From Thermus sp. 2.9 (GTDB lineage: Bacteria > Deinococcota > Deinococci > Deinococcales > Thermaceae): 64,000 nt of DNA. A model generated the notes under the pieces. That model was not told the origin of the DNA. It saw only the letters and a program-made list of their open reading frames with translations, and did no database searches. The DNA lies in assembly GCF_000794385.1 (NCBI RefSeq), contig NZ_JTJB01000001.1, positions 183,105-247,104 on the forward strand, read 5' to 3'. Shown here in pieces: positions 53,651-62,142 of the stretch; within the stretch, counting starts at the first letter, position 1; every line of letters starts with the position of its first letter. The position numbers and the translations under genes were made by a program.

Positions 53651-56600
53651 ATGGAGCGCTATTTCTTTGACGAACACGCCCAGGCCATCGCCAAGCGCCA
53701 GTATCTCCAGCCCGGGGACGGGGATATTCTGGGCATGTTCCGCCGGGTGGCCCGGGAGATCGCCAAGCCGGAGAAGCCCGAGGAGCGGGCTTATTGGGAG
53801 GAGAAGTTCTTTGAGCTCATGAGCAGCAAGCGCTTCTCCCCCGGCGGGCGCATCCTGGCCGGGGCCGGCACCGCCCACGGCAACCTCCTCAACTGCTTCG
53901 TGCAAGGGGCCACGGAAAACCCCCCCGAAAGCTTCGCGGGCATCATGGAGGTGGCCAAGAAGCTCGCCTTGGTCACCAAGGTGGGCGGGGGGAACGGGGT
54001 GAACCTGGACCCCTACCGCTCCCGGGGCACGAGGAAGCGCCGGGCGGTGCAGGGGGTGGCCTACCTTTCCGCGGGCCACCCCGACGTGGAGGACTTCATC
54101 CGCGGCCTCATGCGCCCCCCCATCAACCCCGATGGCCCCAAGGAGGAGATCGCCCTGAAGAACTTCGCCCGGGTGGTCTACGGGGAGGTTTCCCCTGAGC
54201 TAAAGGCCTTGGCGGAGCGCTACGGGGTGGCCCTGGCCCAGGAGCCCCCGGGGGACGTCATCCGGGTGCCCGACGACATGGGGGGCATCGTGGAGGCCGC
54301 CAAGGAGGCGGCGGACCTTGCCCGGCGGGGGCTTGTGCCCCATGTGGACTTCTCCCTCCTTCGGCCCGAGGGCGCCCCCATCCGGGGAAGCGGGGGAACG
54401 AGCTCGGGCCCTGTGAGCTTCCTCTTTGAGATCTTTGACAACTTCCTGGAGTGGGCGGCCTTGGGGGCGGAGGAGGCGGGCCCCGTGGCCACCTTGCGCT
54501 ACGTCTACGCCCCCGTGCTCCGGGTGGTGCGGCAGGGGGGGTGCCTCCATCCGGACACCTTGGTGCACACCGACCGGGGCACCTTGCGCCTTTGCGAGCT
54601 CGTGGACCCCTTCCGGCGGGGCTGGCAACGCCACACCCTAAGCGTGGCCACCGATGAGGGCTGGCGGCCGAGCCCCGAGGGGTACAACAACGGCGTAGCC
54701 CCCACCCTCCGGGTGGTGTTGGAAAACGGCCTCGAGGTCCAGGGAACCCCCAACCACAAGCTCAAGGTCCTCCGGGAGGACGGGACGCGGGCGTGGGTGG
54801 AGCTCCAGGAGCTTAAGCCCGGGGACTGGGTCATCTGGGTGCTGGATGAGCACACGGGCACTCCGGTCCAACTCGCCCCCTTGGACGAGCCCTTCCACCC
54901 CAACGCCACCCCCATCCGCACCCCGGAGGTGCTCACCGAGGACCTGGCCTTCCTCCTCGGGTTCTTCTTCGGGGAAGGTTTCGTGAGCGGGGACCGCCTC
55001 GGCTTCTCCGTTCACGAGGACGAGCCCATGCGGGAGGAGGTCAAGCGCCTCTTCCGGGAGCTCTTTGGGCTAGAGCTTCGTGAAGAAAAGAAACCCGGTG
55101 ACCGGAGCGTGACCCTGGTGGTCAGGAGCCGTCCCCTGGTCACCTGGCTCAAGAAGAACGGTTTACTTAAAGGGAAGGCGCGGGAGTTGGAGGTTCCCCG
55201 GGCCATCCGCCAAAGCCCCCGCCCCGTCCTCGCCGCCTTCCTCCGGGGCCTGTTTGAGGCGGATGGCACGGTGACCGCAGGCTACCCCATGCTGGCCACC
55301 GCCTCCAAGCGCCTGGCCCAGGACGTGATGGTCCTCCTGGGAGGGCTTGGCATCCCTTCCAAGCTCCTCCGCTACAACCCCCGCCCCGGTCGCTTCTCCA
55401 AGGCTGAGCACTACCGGGTCCGGGTGGTGACCGCAAAGGGCCTGGAGCGGTACCTGGAAAGGATTGGGGTGCCCCAAGGCTCCCGCCTCGAGGCCCTTTA
55501 CCAAAGCCGACCCGACACGCGCCGAGAGTCCAGCTGGCCCTTGCCCCACGCCGAAGGCCTCTTAAGACCCCTCCTGGCGGTGGCGGAAAAGGGCGGGAAG
55601 GGCCATGTTTCTCCCTACACCCCCTTGCGCAAGGACCTCCTCCGGTATCTCCGGGGCGAGCGCCAGCTCACCGCCACGGGGTACACCCTGGTCCAGGAGA
55701 AGGCCCAGGGCTTGGGCTTGGAGGCCGAACCCTTCGCCTTTAACGAGTACTACGTGCGCGTGGCGGCCGTGGAGCCGGGGGGGGAGATCCTTACCCTGGA
55801 CCTTTCGGTGGAGGGCAACCACACCTACCTGGCCAACGGCCTGGTGAGCCACAACACCCGCCGCGGCGCGGGCATGGCCACCCTGTCCATTGAGCACCCC
55901 GACCTCCTGGACTTCCTCACCGCCAAGGACCTGGACCGGGAGAAGGCGGAAGGGGACATCTCCACCTTCAACATCTCCGTCCTGGTAAGCGACGCCTTCA
56001 TGCGGGCCTTGGAGCAGGACGCCCTTTGGCCCGTGACCCCCATTGAGGTCCCCGGCAAGTACTACCCTTATCCCCTGGAGGGCCCCTACACCGGGAAGGT
56101 GCCCGAGCTCCCCGAGCGGGAGGACGGGGCCAAGGCCATCCCCCTTTACGAGGGGAAGGTACCCGCCCGCTGGCTTTGGCACGAGATCGCCTGGCACGCC
56201 TGGGCCACGGGGGAGCCGGGGCTCATCTTCGTGGACCGGGTCAACGCCCTTTCGGCCCTGAAGGGGTTGGGGGAGCGCTACCAGATACGTTCCACCAACC
56301 CCTGTTTCGTGGGTTCTACCCGGGTGCCCACGGAGTACGGCCTGGTTCCCATCGCCGAATTGGCGGAGAAGCCGGAAGGCTTTTTCCTGGTCACGGACAA
56401 CCGCGCTCCCTTCGGGGGTGTGGGCCGGCCCATGCCCCACGAAGGCACCACGGTGCGCCGGGCGGCCAAGGCCTTCTTCACCGGGGTGAAACCGGTGGTC
56501 CGCCTGAGGACGCGGGAGGGGCTGGAGCTCACCCTTACCCCCGACCACCCGGTCCTTACCCCTCTGGGCTACCGGGAGGTGGGGAGTCTCCGTCCGGGGG

Positions 56601-59600
56601 ATCGGATCCTGATCCAAAGTGGGGAGGGCCTTTTCCCCAAGGAGGTGGCCCTCCCAGCCCCCGCCTTGGCGGTGGTTCGGGAGCGGGTGGCCACCGCCGG
56701 GAGCCGGGGCGGGGCGGGAAGGGCCGATGTGCGGGCACAGTACGCCAACCTTCCCACCCAGTGGAGCCGGGAGCTGGGCGTGGCTTTGGGGTGGCTTGTG
56801 GGCGATGGCTACCTGCGGGAAGACGGGGTGGGCTTTTACTTCTCCCGGGAGGATTTCCAGGCGCTTGGTTGGCTTGTAGACCTTCTTCGGGATTGGTTGG
56901 GCGGAGGGACCCTCCAGGAAACCTCCTCCAACACCTACCACCTGCACTTTAAGCGCATCCCCGCCGAGTTCTTCCAGGCGCTTGGGGTCAAGGTGGCCAA
57001 GGCCACGGAGAAGCGGGTCCCTGAAAGCCTTTTCCGGGCTCCCCGGGAAGCGGTGGTGGGCTTCCTCCAGGGGCTCTTTAGCGCCGATGGCTCGGTACAG
57101 CTGAACCCGGGCAAGAAGGACGCCACGGTGCGATTGGCCTCCTCCAGCCTGGCGTTGCTGCAGGATGTGCAGCTCCTTCTCCTCAACCTCGGCATCTTCG
57201 GCAAGATTTACCGGCGCCGTGCTGCGGGTAAAACCTCCTTGCCTGATGGGCGGGGTGGGCTGAAGGAATACCCGGTGGCGGAGCAGTACGAGCTTATCCT
57301 TGGGGCTAGAAGCCGGGACCGCTTCGCCGAGGTGGTGGGCTTCTTGCAGGAGGAGAAGCAGGCGAGGCTTTGCGCCTACCTCCAGGACCGCCCTCGAGGG
57401 AGCTACCGCAAGCCGTTTGTGGCGGTGGTGGAGCGCCTCGAGGCCTTGGGGGAAGCCCCCGTGTACGACCTCACCGAGCCCGTGACCCATAGCCTCATCG
57501 CCAACGGCTTGGTCTGCCACAACTGCGGGGAAATCCCCCTCACCGTGGGCGAGCCCTGCGACCTCGGCGCCCTGAACCTCGCCGCTTACGTGAAGGACGG
57601 GGAGTTCCAGATGGAGGCCTTCAGGGAGGACGTGCGCACCGCCATCCGCTTCCTGGACAACGTCCTGGACGTGAACCGCTTCGCCCTCAAAGACAACGAG
57701 GAGGCGGCCAAGAGGCTCCGCAGGCTCGGGCTTGGGGTCATGGGCCTCGCCGACATGCTCATCCGCTTGGACCTTCCCTACAACTCCGAAGCGGCCCGGC
57801 AGAAGGTCTACGAGATCCTCTCCGCCATGCGGGAGGAGGCCATAAGGGCCTCGGAGGACTTGGCCGAGGAGCGGGGGCCCTTCCCCCTCTACGAAGAGCA
57901 CCGGGAGTACTTTGAGGCCCTGGGCATCAAGCCCCGGCGCAACGTGGCCGTCCTCACCGTGGCCCCCACGGGCACCACCAGCATGCTCATGGGGGTCAGT
58001 AGCGGGATTGAGCCCGTCTTCAGCCCCTTCGTCTGGCGCAGGATCGGCGGGGAGTACAAGCCCCTCCTCCACCCCCTCTTCGTGGAGCTCATGGAGGCCT
58101 TCCCGCCCGCCCCCGGCTACGAGAAGGACGGCAAGTGGGACTGGGACAAGATCGTTGAGGAGATCCAGAAGGACGGGCACGGCTCGGTGCAGAACCTCCC
58201 CTTCGTGCCCGAGACCATCCGCAAGGTCTTCCTGTGCGCCCACGACATCCACCCCCTGGACCACGTGCGCATGCAGGGGGTGGTGCAGCGGGCCTTTGAC
58301 GCCGAGGGGTACGCCGGGAACTCCCTCTCCAAATGCCTTGCCAAGGGCACCTTGATACCTACCTCCCGTGGGCTTATCCCCGTGGAAGAGATCGCCCCAC
58401 CTCACCCCGAGGACACCTTTGTTCCCGTGGAGGGCCTTTACACGGCTGAAGGCTACCGCATCACCGCCCACTACTTTGCTGGGAAGAAGCGGGGGGTTCG
58501 GGTGCGCCTGGACAACGGCGCCGAGCTGGTGGGGGCTTGGGAAAGCCACCGCGTCCTTACTCCGGAAGGTTGGCGCCTTATGCGGGACCTGAAGCCGGGG
58601 GATCTCGTGCTGGGGAAGTTGGTGCCTTCCCATGGCCCAGGGGGCGCTCCTATCCCCTTGGACTTTCCCCGCCGTACCAACGCCAAGGCCCTCCCTTTGC
58701 CGGAATGCATGAGCCCGGAGTTGGCCCTTTTCCTGGGCATGTTGGCGGCGGATGGGGCCACGGTGGAGCGCACGGGTTTTGTGGGCATCGCCACCAAGAG
58801 CCCAGAGGTGGAGGCGGCTTTCCGGAATGTGGCCTACAAACTCTTCGGCGCGGAGCCCAAGGCCACCCTGGACAAGCGCACGGGGGTGCGTAACGTTTAC
58901 CTACTTTCTAGGCGCTTGGCCCGCTATGTGGAAGCCTTGATCGGCAAGGGAGCTAAGGAGAAGCGGGTGCCCTCCCAGATCCTCCAGGGGAGCCCCGAGG
59001 AGAAGCTGGCCTTCCTCCGGGGGTTGACCTTGGACGGGTACGCCCGCCAGGACCAGGGCCTCATCCTTTACGAGGGCAAAAGCCGCCGGCTTGCTTACGA
59101 GGCTGCCGAGGTGGCCCGCAGCTTCGGGCTGCCCTGGGTGTACCAAGGCCGCAAGAAGGTGAGGGCGCCTAGGGAGACGTACTTCGTCCACTCGGTGGTG
59201 GTTTCTGGCCCTCTTCAAGAGCTGGTGGAGCCCATAGAAAGCCACAAGCGCATTCCCCGGGTGGACAAGCGGTACAGGGTTTTCGTGCCCGAGGAGATTC
59301 TGGCGGCCACCCGGGTGGGGGTACACCACCCCGGCTACAATAACCTGAAATCGGTGCGGGATAGGGGGGTATCCCACGTGTACAACCGCACCGCGGACCG
59401 GCTGGGTTGGCCCACGGAGGTGCTGGCCTTCCGGGTGGTGGCGGTGGAGGATGCGGGCGAGGTGGAGATGTACGACATAGAGGTGGAAGACGTCCACCGC
59501 TATGTGGTGAACGGCATCATCTCCCACAACACCATTAACCTGCCCCACGAGGCCACGGTGGCCGACGTGGAGGCGGCCTACACGGAGGCCTACCGCACGG

Positions 59601-60253
59601 GGTGCAAGGGGATCACCGTCTACCGGGATGGCTCCCGGGAGTTCCAGGTGCTCACGGTGAAGAAGGAGGACAAGGAGGTGAAGGAAGAAAGGCGGGAGGC
59701 ACCCGACGAAGCGCCGCAAGGGCAGGAGGCCAAACGGGGGGAAGGGGGCCCCGTCTACGAGCGCCCGGGCCGCCTCATGGGCTTCACGGACATGGTCAAG
59801 CTCCTTTCCCCGGAAGGGACCAAGCGGAGCTTCCTCGTCACGGTGAACCTCCTGGGGGACAGGCCCATTGAGGTGATCCTCACCTCGGGCAAGGCGGGGG
59901 ACGAGGCCAACGCCGACAGCGAAGCCCTGGGCCGGGTGGTGTCCATCGCCCTGCAGTACGGGGTTCCCCCCGAGGCCATCGTCCGCACCCTCCGGGGCAT
60001 CAACGGGGGGCTTTACGGCACCTACCAGGGCCGGCTCGTCTCCAGCAAGGCCGACCTCATCGCCGTGGCCCTGGAAACCATCCCCCAGGCCTTCAAGGGA
60101 ATGGTGGGGGCGGAGGAGCCCTTGCCGAGCCTTTCCGGAGGGGGCCTGGCCCTGCCCGGGGCCCTTCCTTGCCCGGTCTGTGGGGAGAAGGCCCTGGTGC
60201 GGGAGGAAGGTTGCTACAAGTGCCAGGCCTGCGGCTACTCCAAGTGCGGCTAG
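53651..60253 (+). CDS. nrdJ: Adenosylcobalamin-dependent (class II) ribonucleotide reductase with three inteins
   Basis: One frame of 2200 codons encodes a 956-residue reductase interrupted by three inteins (438, 407 and 399 residues). It reduces ribonucleotides to deoxyribonucleotides using a cobalamin-generated thiyl radical. Extein 1 has C82 in NLLNCFVQGATENP (redox pair). Extein 3 starts at the radical site NPCGE and has PCDLGALNL, eleven residues after, matching the C322/C333 spacing in the Thermotoga enzyme. Extein 4 ends with a Cys-rich ribbon (CPVCGEKAL...CYKCQACGYSKCG). ATG 53651 has AGGAGG upstream and gives MERYFFDEHAQAIAKRQYL; the GTG 53564 extension is not used. Downstream is trpF. 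Confidence 0.95.
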   Translation: MERYFFDEHAQAIAKRQYLQPGDGDILGMFRRVAREIAKPEKPEERAYWEEKFFELMSSKRFSPGGRILAGAGTAHGNLLNCFVQGATENPPESFAGIMEVAKKLALVTKVGGGNGVNLDPYRSRGTRKRRAVQGVAYLSAGHPDVEDFIRGLMRPPINPDGPKEEIALKNFARVVYGEVSPELKALAERYGVALAQEPPGDVIRVPDDMGGIVEAAKEAADLARRGLVPHVDFSLLRPEGAPIRGSGGTSSGPVSFLFEIFDNFLEWAALGAEEAGPVATLRYVYAPVLRVVRQGGCLHPDTLVHTDRGTLRLCELVDPFRRGWQRHTLSVATDEGWRPSPEGYNNGVAPTLRVVLENGLEVQGTPNHKLKVLREDGTRAWVELQELKPGDWVIWVLDEHTGTPVQLAPLDEPFHPNATPIRTPEVLTEDLAFLLGFFFGEGFVSGDRLGFSVHEDEPMREEVKRLFRELFGLELREEKKPGDRSVTLVVRSRPLVTWLKKNGLLKGKARELEVPRAIRQSPRPVLAAFLRGLFEADGTVTAGYPMLATASKRLAQDVMVLLGGLGIPSKLLRYNPRPGRFSKAEHYRVRVVTAKGLERYLERIGVPQGSRLEALYQSRPDTRRESSWPLPHAEGLLRPLLAVAEKGGKGHVSPYTPLRKDLLRYLRGERQLTATGYTLVQEKAQGLGLEAEPFAFNEYYVRVAAVEPGGEILTLDLSVEGNHTYLANGLVSHNTRRGAGMATLSIEHPDLLDFLTAKDLDREKAEGDISTFNISVLVSDAFMRALEQDALWPVTPIEVPGKYYPYPLEGPYTGKVPELPEREDGAKAIPLYEGKVPARWLWHEIAWHAWATGEPGLIFVDRVNALSALKGLGERYQIRSTNPCFVGSTRVPTEYGLVPIAELAEKPEGFFLVTDNRAPFGGVGRPMPHEGTTVRRAAKAFFTGVKPVVRLRTREGLELTLTPDHPVLTPLGYREVGSLRPGDRILIQSGEGLFPKEVALPAPALAVVRERVATAGSRGGAGRADVRAQYANLPTQWSRELGVALGWLVGDGYLREDGVGFYFSREDFQALGWLVDLLRDWLGGGTLQETSSNTYHLHFKRIPAEFFQALGVKVAKATEKRVPESLFRAPREAVVGFLQGLFSADGSVQLNPGKKDATVRLASSSLALLQDVQLLLLNLGIFGKIYRRRAAGKTSLPDGRGGLKEYPVAEQYELILGARSRDRFAEVVGFLQEEKQARLCAYLQDRPRGSYRKPFVAVVERLEALGEAPVYDLTEPVTHSLIANGLVCHNCGEIPLTVGEPCDLGALNLAAYVKDGEFQMEAFREDVRTAIRFLDNVLDVNRFALKDNEEAAKRLRRLGLGVMGLADMLIRLDLPYNSEAARQKVYEILSAMREEAIRASEDLAEERGPFPLYEEHREYFEALGIKPRRNVAVLTVAPTGTTSMLMGVSSGIEPVFSPFVWRRIGGEYKPLLHPLFVELMEAFPPAPGYEKDGKWDWDKIVEEIQKDGHGSVQNLPFVPETIRKVFLCAHDIHPLDHVRMQGVVQRAFDAEGYAGNSLSKCLAKGTLIPTSRGLIPVEEIAPPHPEDTFVPVEGLYTAEGYRITAHYFAGKKRGVRVRLDNGAELVGAWESHRVLTPEGWRLMRDLKPGDLVLGKLVPSHGPGGAPIPLDFPRRTNAKALPLPECMSPELALFLGMLAADGATVERTGFVGIATKSPEVEAAFRNVAYKLFGAEPKATLDKRTGVRNVYLLSRRLARYVEALIGKGAKEKRVPSQILQGSPEEKLAFLRGLTLDGYARQDQGLILYEGKSRRLAYEAAEVARSFGLPWVYQGRKKVRAPRETYFVHSVVVSGPLQELVEPIESHKRIPRVDKRYRVFVPEEILAATRVGVHHPGYNNLKSVRDRGVSHVYNRTADRLGWPTEVLAFRVVAVEDAGEVEMYDIEVEDVHRYVVNGIISHNTINLPHEATVADVEAAYTEAYRTGCKGITVYRDGSREFQVLTVKKEDKEVKEERREAPDEAPQGQEAKRGEGGPVYERPGRLMGFTDMVKLLSPEGTKRSFLVTVNLLGDRPIEVILTSGKAGDEANADSEALGRVVSIALQYGVPPEAIVRTLRGINGGLYGTYQGRLVSSKADLIAVALETIPQAFKGMVGAEEPLPSLSGGGLALPGALPCPVCGEKALVREEGCYKCQACGYSKCG
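54542..55855 (+). mobile_element. NrdJ intein 1 (residues 298-735)
   Basis: A 438-residue intein from C298 (CLHPDTLVHTDRG) to H734-N735 (ANGLVSHN), followed by Thr as +1 nucleophile. Block B is GTPNHKL. The homing-endonuclease motifs LLGFFFGEGF (a variant) and LRGLFEADGTV are intact-looking. The host break VVRQGG|TRRGAG lies in a conserved reductase motif. Likely an active LAGLIDADG element at protein level. Confidence 0.93.
56303..57523 (+). mobile_element. NrdJ intein 2 (residues 885-1291)
   Basis: A 407-residue intein from C885 (CFVGSTRVPTEYG) to H1290-N1291 (ANGLVCHN), followed by Cys +1. Block B is TPDHPVLTP. Endonuclease motifs ALGWLVGDGYL and LQGLFSADGSV are present. It splits STNP|CGEIPL, so the +1 cysteine is the reductase's radical cysteine: the enzyme is inert until this intein leaves. 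Codons include more T-ending choices than the extein, by eye. Confidence 0.93.
58334..59530 (+). mobile_element. NrdJ intein 3 (residues 1562-1960)
   Basis: A 399-residue intein from C1562 (CLAKGTLIPTSRGLIPVEEI) to H1959-N1960 (NGIISHN), followed by Thr +1. Atypical: block B reads GAWESHRVLT, lacking the usual Thr of TxxH; the first endonuclease motif FLGMLAADG looks complete but the second, LRGLTLDGYA, is one residue short. It splits NSLSK|TINLPHE, a conserved reductase motif. The endonuclease is probably inactive; splicing needs testing. Confidence 0.9.
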
Positions 60254-60256
60254 GGC

Positions 60257-60871
60257 ATGGTGCGGGTGAAGATCTGCGGCCTCACCCGCCTCGAGGACGC
60301 CCTCCTGGCCGAGGCGCTCGGGGCCCACGCCCTGGGCTTCGTCCTCGCCCCGGGCTCCAAGCGGCGGGTCTCCCCGGAGCAAGCTCGGGAGATGGCCAAA
60401 GCCTTGGGCCCCTTCGTGGTCCGGGTGGGGGTCTTCCGGGACCAGGCCCCGGAGGAGGTGCTCCGCCTCATGGAGGCGGCGGGGCTTCAGGTGGCCCAGC
60501 TCCACGGGAGGGAGCCCCCGGAGTGGGCCTTGGCGGTGGGGCGCTTTTATCCCGTGATCAAGGCGTTTTCCCTGCAAGGCCCCGCCGATGCCGCCTGGGC
60601 CGAGTACCCCGCCTGGGCCCTCCTCCTGGATAGCCCCCGGCCCGGAAGCGGGGAGGCCTACCCCCGGGCTTGGGCCGAGCCCCTCCTGGCCACGGGGAAG
60701 CGGGTGATCCTGGCCGGGGGAATCACCCCGGAAAGCGCTCCCCAAGCCCTGGCCCTCCGCCCCTACGCCATAGACCTGGCGAGCGGGGTGGAGGAGGCGC
60801 CGGGGGTGAAGAGCCCAGAGCGGCTCAAAGCCCTCTTCGCCCAGGTGCGGGCCTTTATGATGGGGGCGTGA
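60257..60871 (+). CDS. trpF: Phosphoribosylanthranilate isomerase
   Basis: A 204-residue (beta/alpha)8 barrel of tryptophan synthesis, isomerising phosphoribosyl anthranilate to CdRP. Catalytic C7 is in KICGLTR and the catalytic Asp in LLLDSPRPGSG; the phosphate site is LAGGITPESAP and DLASGVEEAPGVKS. Begins 3 bases after nrdJ. No other trp gene is in the window, so trpF is separated from its pathway partners here. Confidence 0.95.
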   Translation: MVRVKICGLTRLEDALLAEALGAHALGFVLAPGSKRRVSPEQAREMAKALGPFVVRVGVFRDQAPEEVLRLMEAAGLQVAQLHGREPPEWALAVGRFYPVIKAFSLQGPADAAWAEYPAWALLLDSPRPGSGEAYPRAWAEPLLATGKRVILAGGITPESAPQALALRPYAIDLASGVEEAPGVKSPERLKALFAQVRAFMMGA

Positions 60872-61653
60872 AGGGCCATCCCTTTTACCCCTATCTAGAG
60901 GCCCTCCTGCAGGCGGCGACCCTGGCCCAGGGCATCCACGCCTACTACTTGGCCAAGGGCTTCACCCAGGGGACCAAGTCCGGCCCCACGGACCTGGTGA
61001 CCCAGGCGGACCGGGAGGCGGAGGAGGCCATCAAGAACCTCCTCCTTTCCCGCTTCCCCGGAGCGGGGTTCTTGGGGGAGGAGGGGGGAGGGGAGGGCGG
61101 GAAGGCCCTCCGCTTCATCGTGGACCCCCTGGACGGCACGGTGAACTACGCCCACGGCTTCCCTTTCTACGGGGTTTCCCTGGCCCTCGAGGTGGAGGGG
61201 GTCATCCAGGTGGGGGTGGTGCGGGACACGGCCCGGGGGGAAACCTTCTACGCCCTAAGGGGTGGGGGGGCCTACCTGGATGGGCGGCCCATCCGGGTCA
61301 CGGAGCGGGCGGAGCTTTTGGGAAGCCTCCTCGCCACGGGCTTCCCCTATGACGTGGCCAAGGACCCCGAAAACCTCACCTACTTCGCCCGGGCCCTCCG
61401 GCGGGGGCTTTTGGTGCGGCGGCCGGGGGCGGCGGCCCTAGACCTGGCCTACGTGGCCGCGGGGCGCCTGGAGGGCTTTTGGGAAGTGAAGCTCAACCCC
61501 TGGGACGTGGCGGCGGGGTGGCTCTTGGTGGAGGAGGCGGGGGGAAGGGTGACGGACCTGGAGGGGAGGCCTTACCACCTGGGCCACCGCTACATCGTGG
61601 CCACCAACGGGTGCATCCACGAGGCTTTGCTAAGGGTGCTCCAGGAAGATTAG
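60868..61653 (+). CDS. Inositol monophosphatase family phosphatase
   Basis: A 261-residue Li+-sensitive-type phosphatase. Metal motifs are FLGEEGG (Glu), the DPLDGTVNYAHG box and NPWDVAAGWLLVEEAGG (C-terminal Asp). Family members dephosphorylate inositol-1-phosphate, histidinol phosphate or fructose bisphosphate; with trpF overlapping by 4 bases, a biosynthetic phosphatase is possible. GTG 60868 is the family start (the frame opens much earlier inside trpF). Confidence 0.88.
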   Translation: MKGHPFYPYLEALLQAATLAQGIHAYYLAKGFTQGTKSGPTDLVTQADREAEEAIKNLLLSRFPGAGFLGEEGGGEGGKALRFIVDPLDGTVNYAHGFPFYGVSLALEVEGVIQVGVVRDTARGETFYALRGGGAYLDGRPIRVTERAELLGSLLATGFPYDVAKDPENLTYFARALRRGLLVRRPGAAALDLAYVAAGRLEGFWEVKLNPWDVAAGWLLVEEAGGRVTDLEGRPYHLGHRYIVATNGCIHEALLRVLQED

Positions 61654-61656
61654 AAT
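61651..61656 (+). promoter_or_regulatory. -10 element of the flavin reductase-like gene
   Basis: TAGAAT, overlapping the TAG stop of the phosphatase gene and 6 bases before ATG 61663. A leaderless arrangement. Confidence 0.5.
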
Positions 61657-61662
61657 GGGGGC

Positions 61663-62142
61663 ATGGACCTCGAGGCCAAGAAGAAGGTCTTAAGGAGCTT
61701 CACCTACGGGCTTTACATCCTCACCGCCAAGGATGGGGAGGAGTACGCCGCCGGCACGGTGAACTGGGTGACCCAGGCCTCCTTCACCCCGCCCCTCGTC
61801 GCCCTGGGGGTGAAGCGGGATAGCCGCCTCCACGCCCTCATAGAGCGCACGGGGAGGCTCGCCCTCATGACCCTGGCCGCGGACCAGAAGGCCATCGCCC
61901 AGGACTTCTTCAAGCCCACGCAAAGGGAGGGGGAGACCCTAAACGGCCACCCCTTCGTCCCCTCCCCCACCTTCGGCCTGCCCCTCCTCACGGAGCTTCC
62001 CTACTGGCTCGAGGCGGAGGTGCGCCACCTCTACCCCGGGGGGGACCACAGCCTGGTGGTGGCGGAGGTGGTGGAGGCCGGGGTGCGGTACGAGGCCAAG
62101 CCCCTGGTCATGTGGGACACGGGCTGGTTCTACGGGGGCTAG
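61663..62142 (+). CDS. Flavin reductase-like FMN-binding protein
   Basis: A 159-residue split-barrel protein of the flavin_reduct family (LRSFTYGLYILTAKDGEEYAAGTVNWVTQASFTPPLVALGVKRDS is the typical FMN-binding core). Small NAD(P)H:FMN reductases or flavoredoxins deliver reduced flavin to partner enzymes; no oxygenase partner lies nearby. It converges on mutM, overlapping by 4 bases. Confidence 0.88.
   Translation: MDLEAKKKVLRSFTYGLYILTAKDGEEYAAGTVNWVTQASFTPPLVALGVKRDSRLHALIERTGRLALMTLAADQKAIAQDFFKPTQREGETLNGHPFVPSPTFGLPLLTELPYWLEAEVRHLYPGGDHSLVVAEVVEAGVRYEAKPLVMWDTGWFYGG

Noticed and set aside
55562..58633. 1023-codon open frame on the minus strand across nrdJ
   Set aside because: Antisense shadow of a long GC-rich plus-strand gene; Pro/Gly/His/Leu-rich, no domains, no promoter or ribosome site.
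58901..60745. 614-codon minus-strand open frame over nrdJ and trpF
   Set aside because: Shadow of two confirmed genes; it crosses their boundary without interruption only because of high GC.
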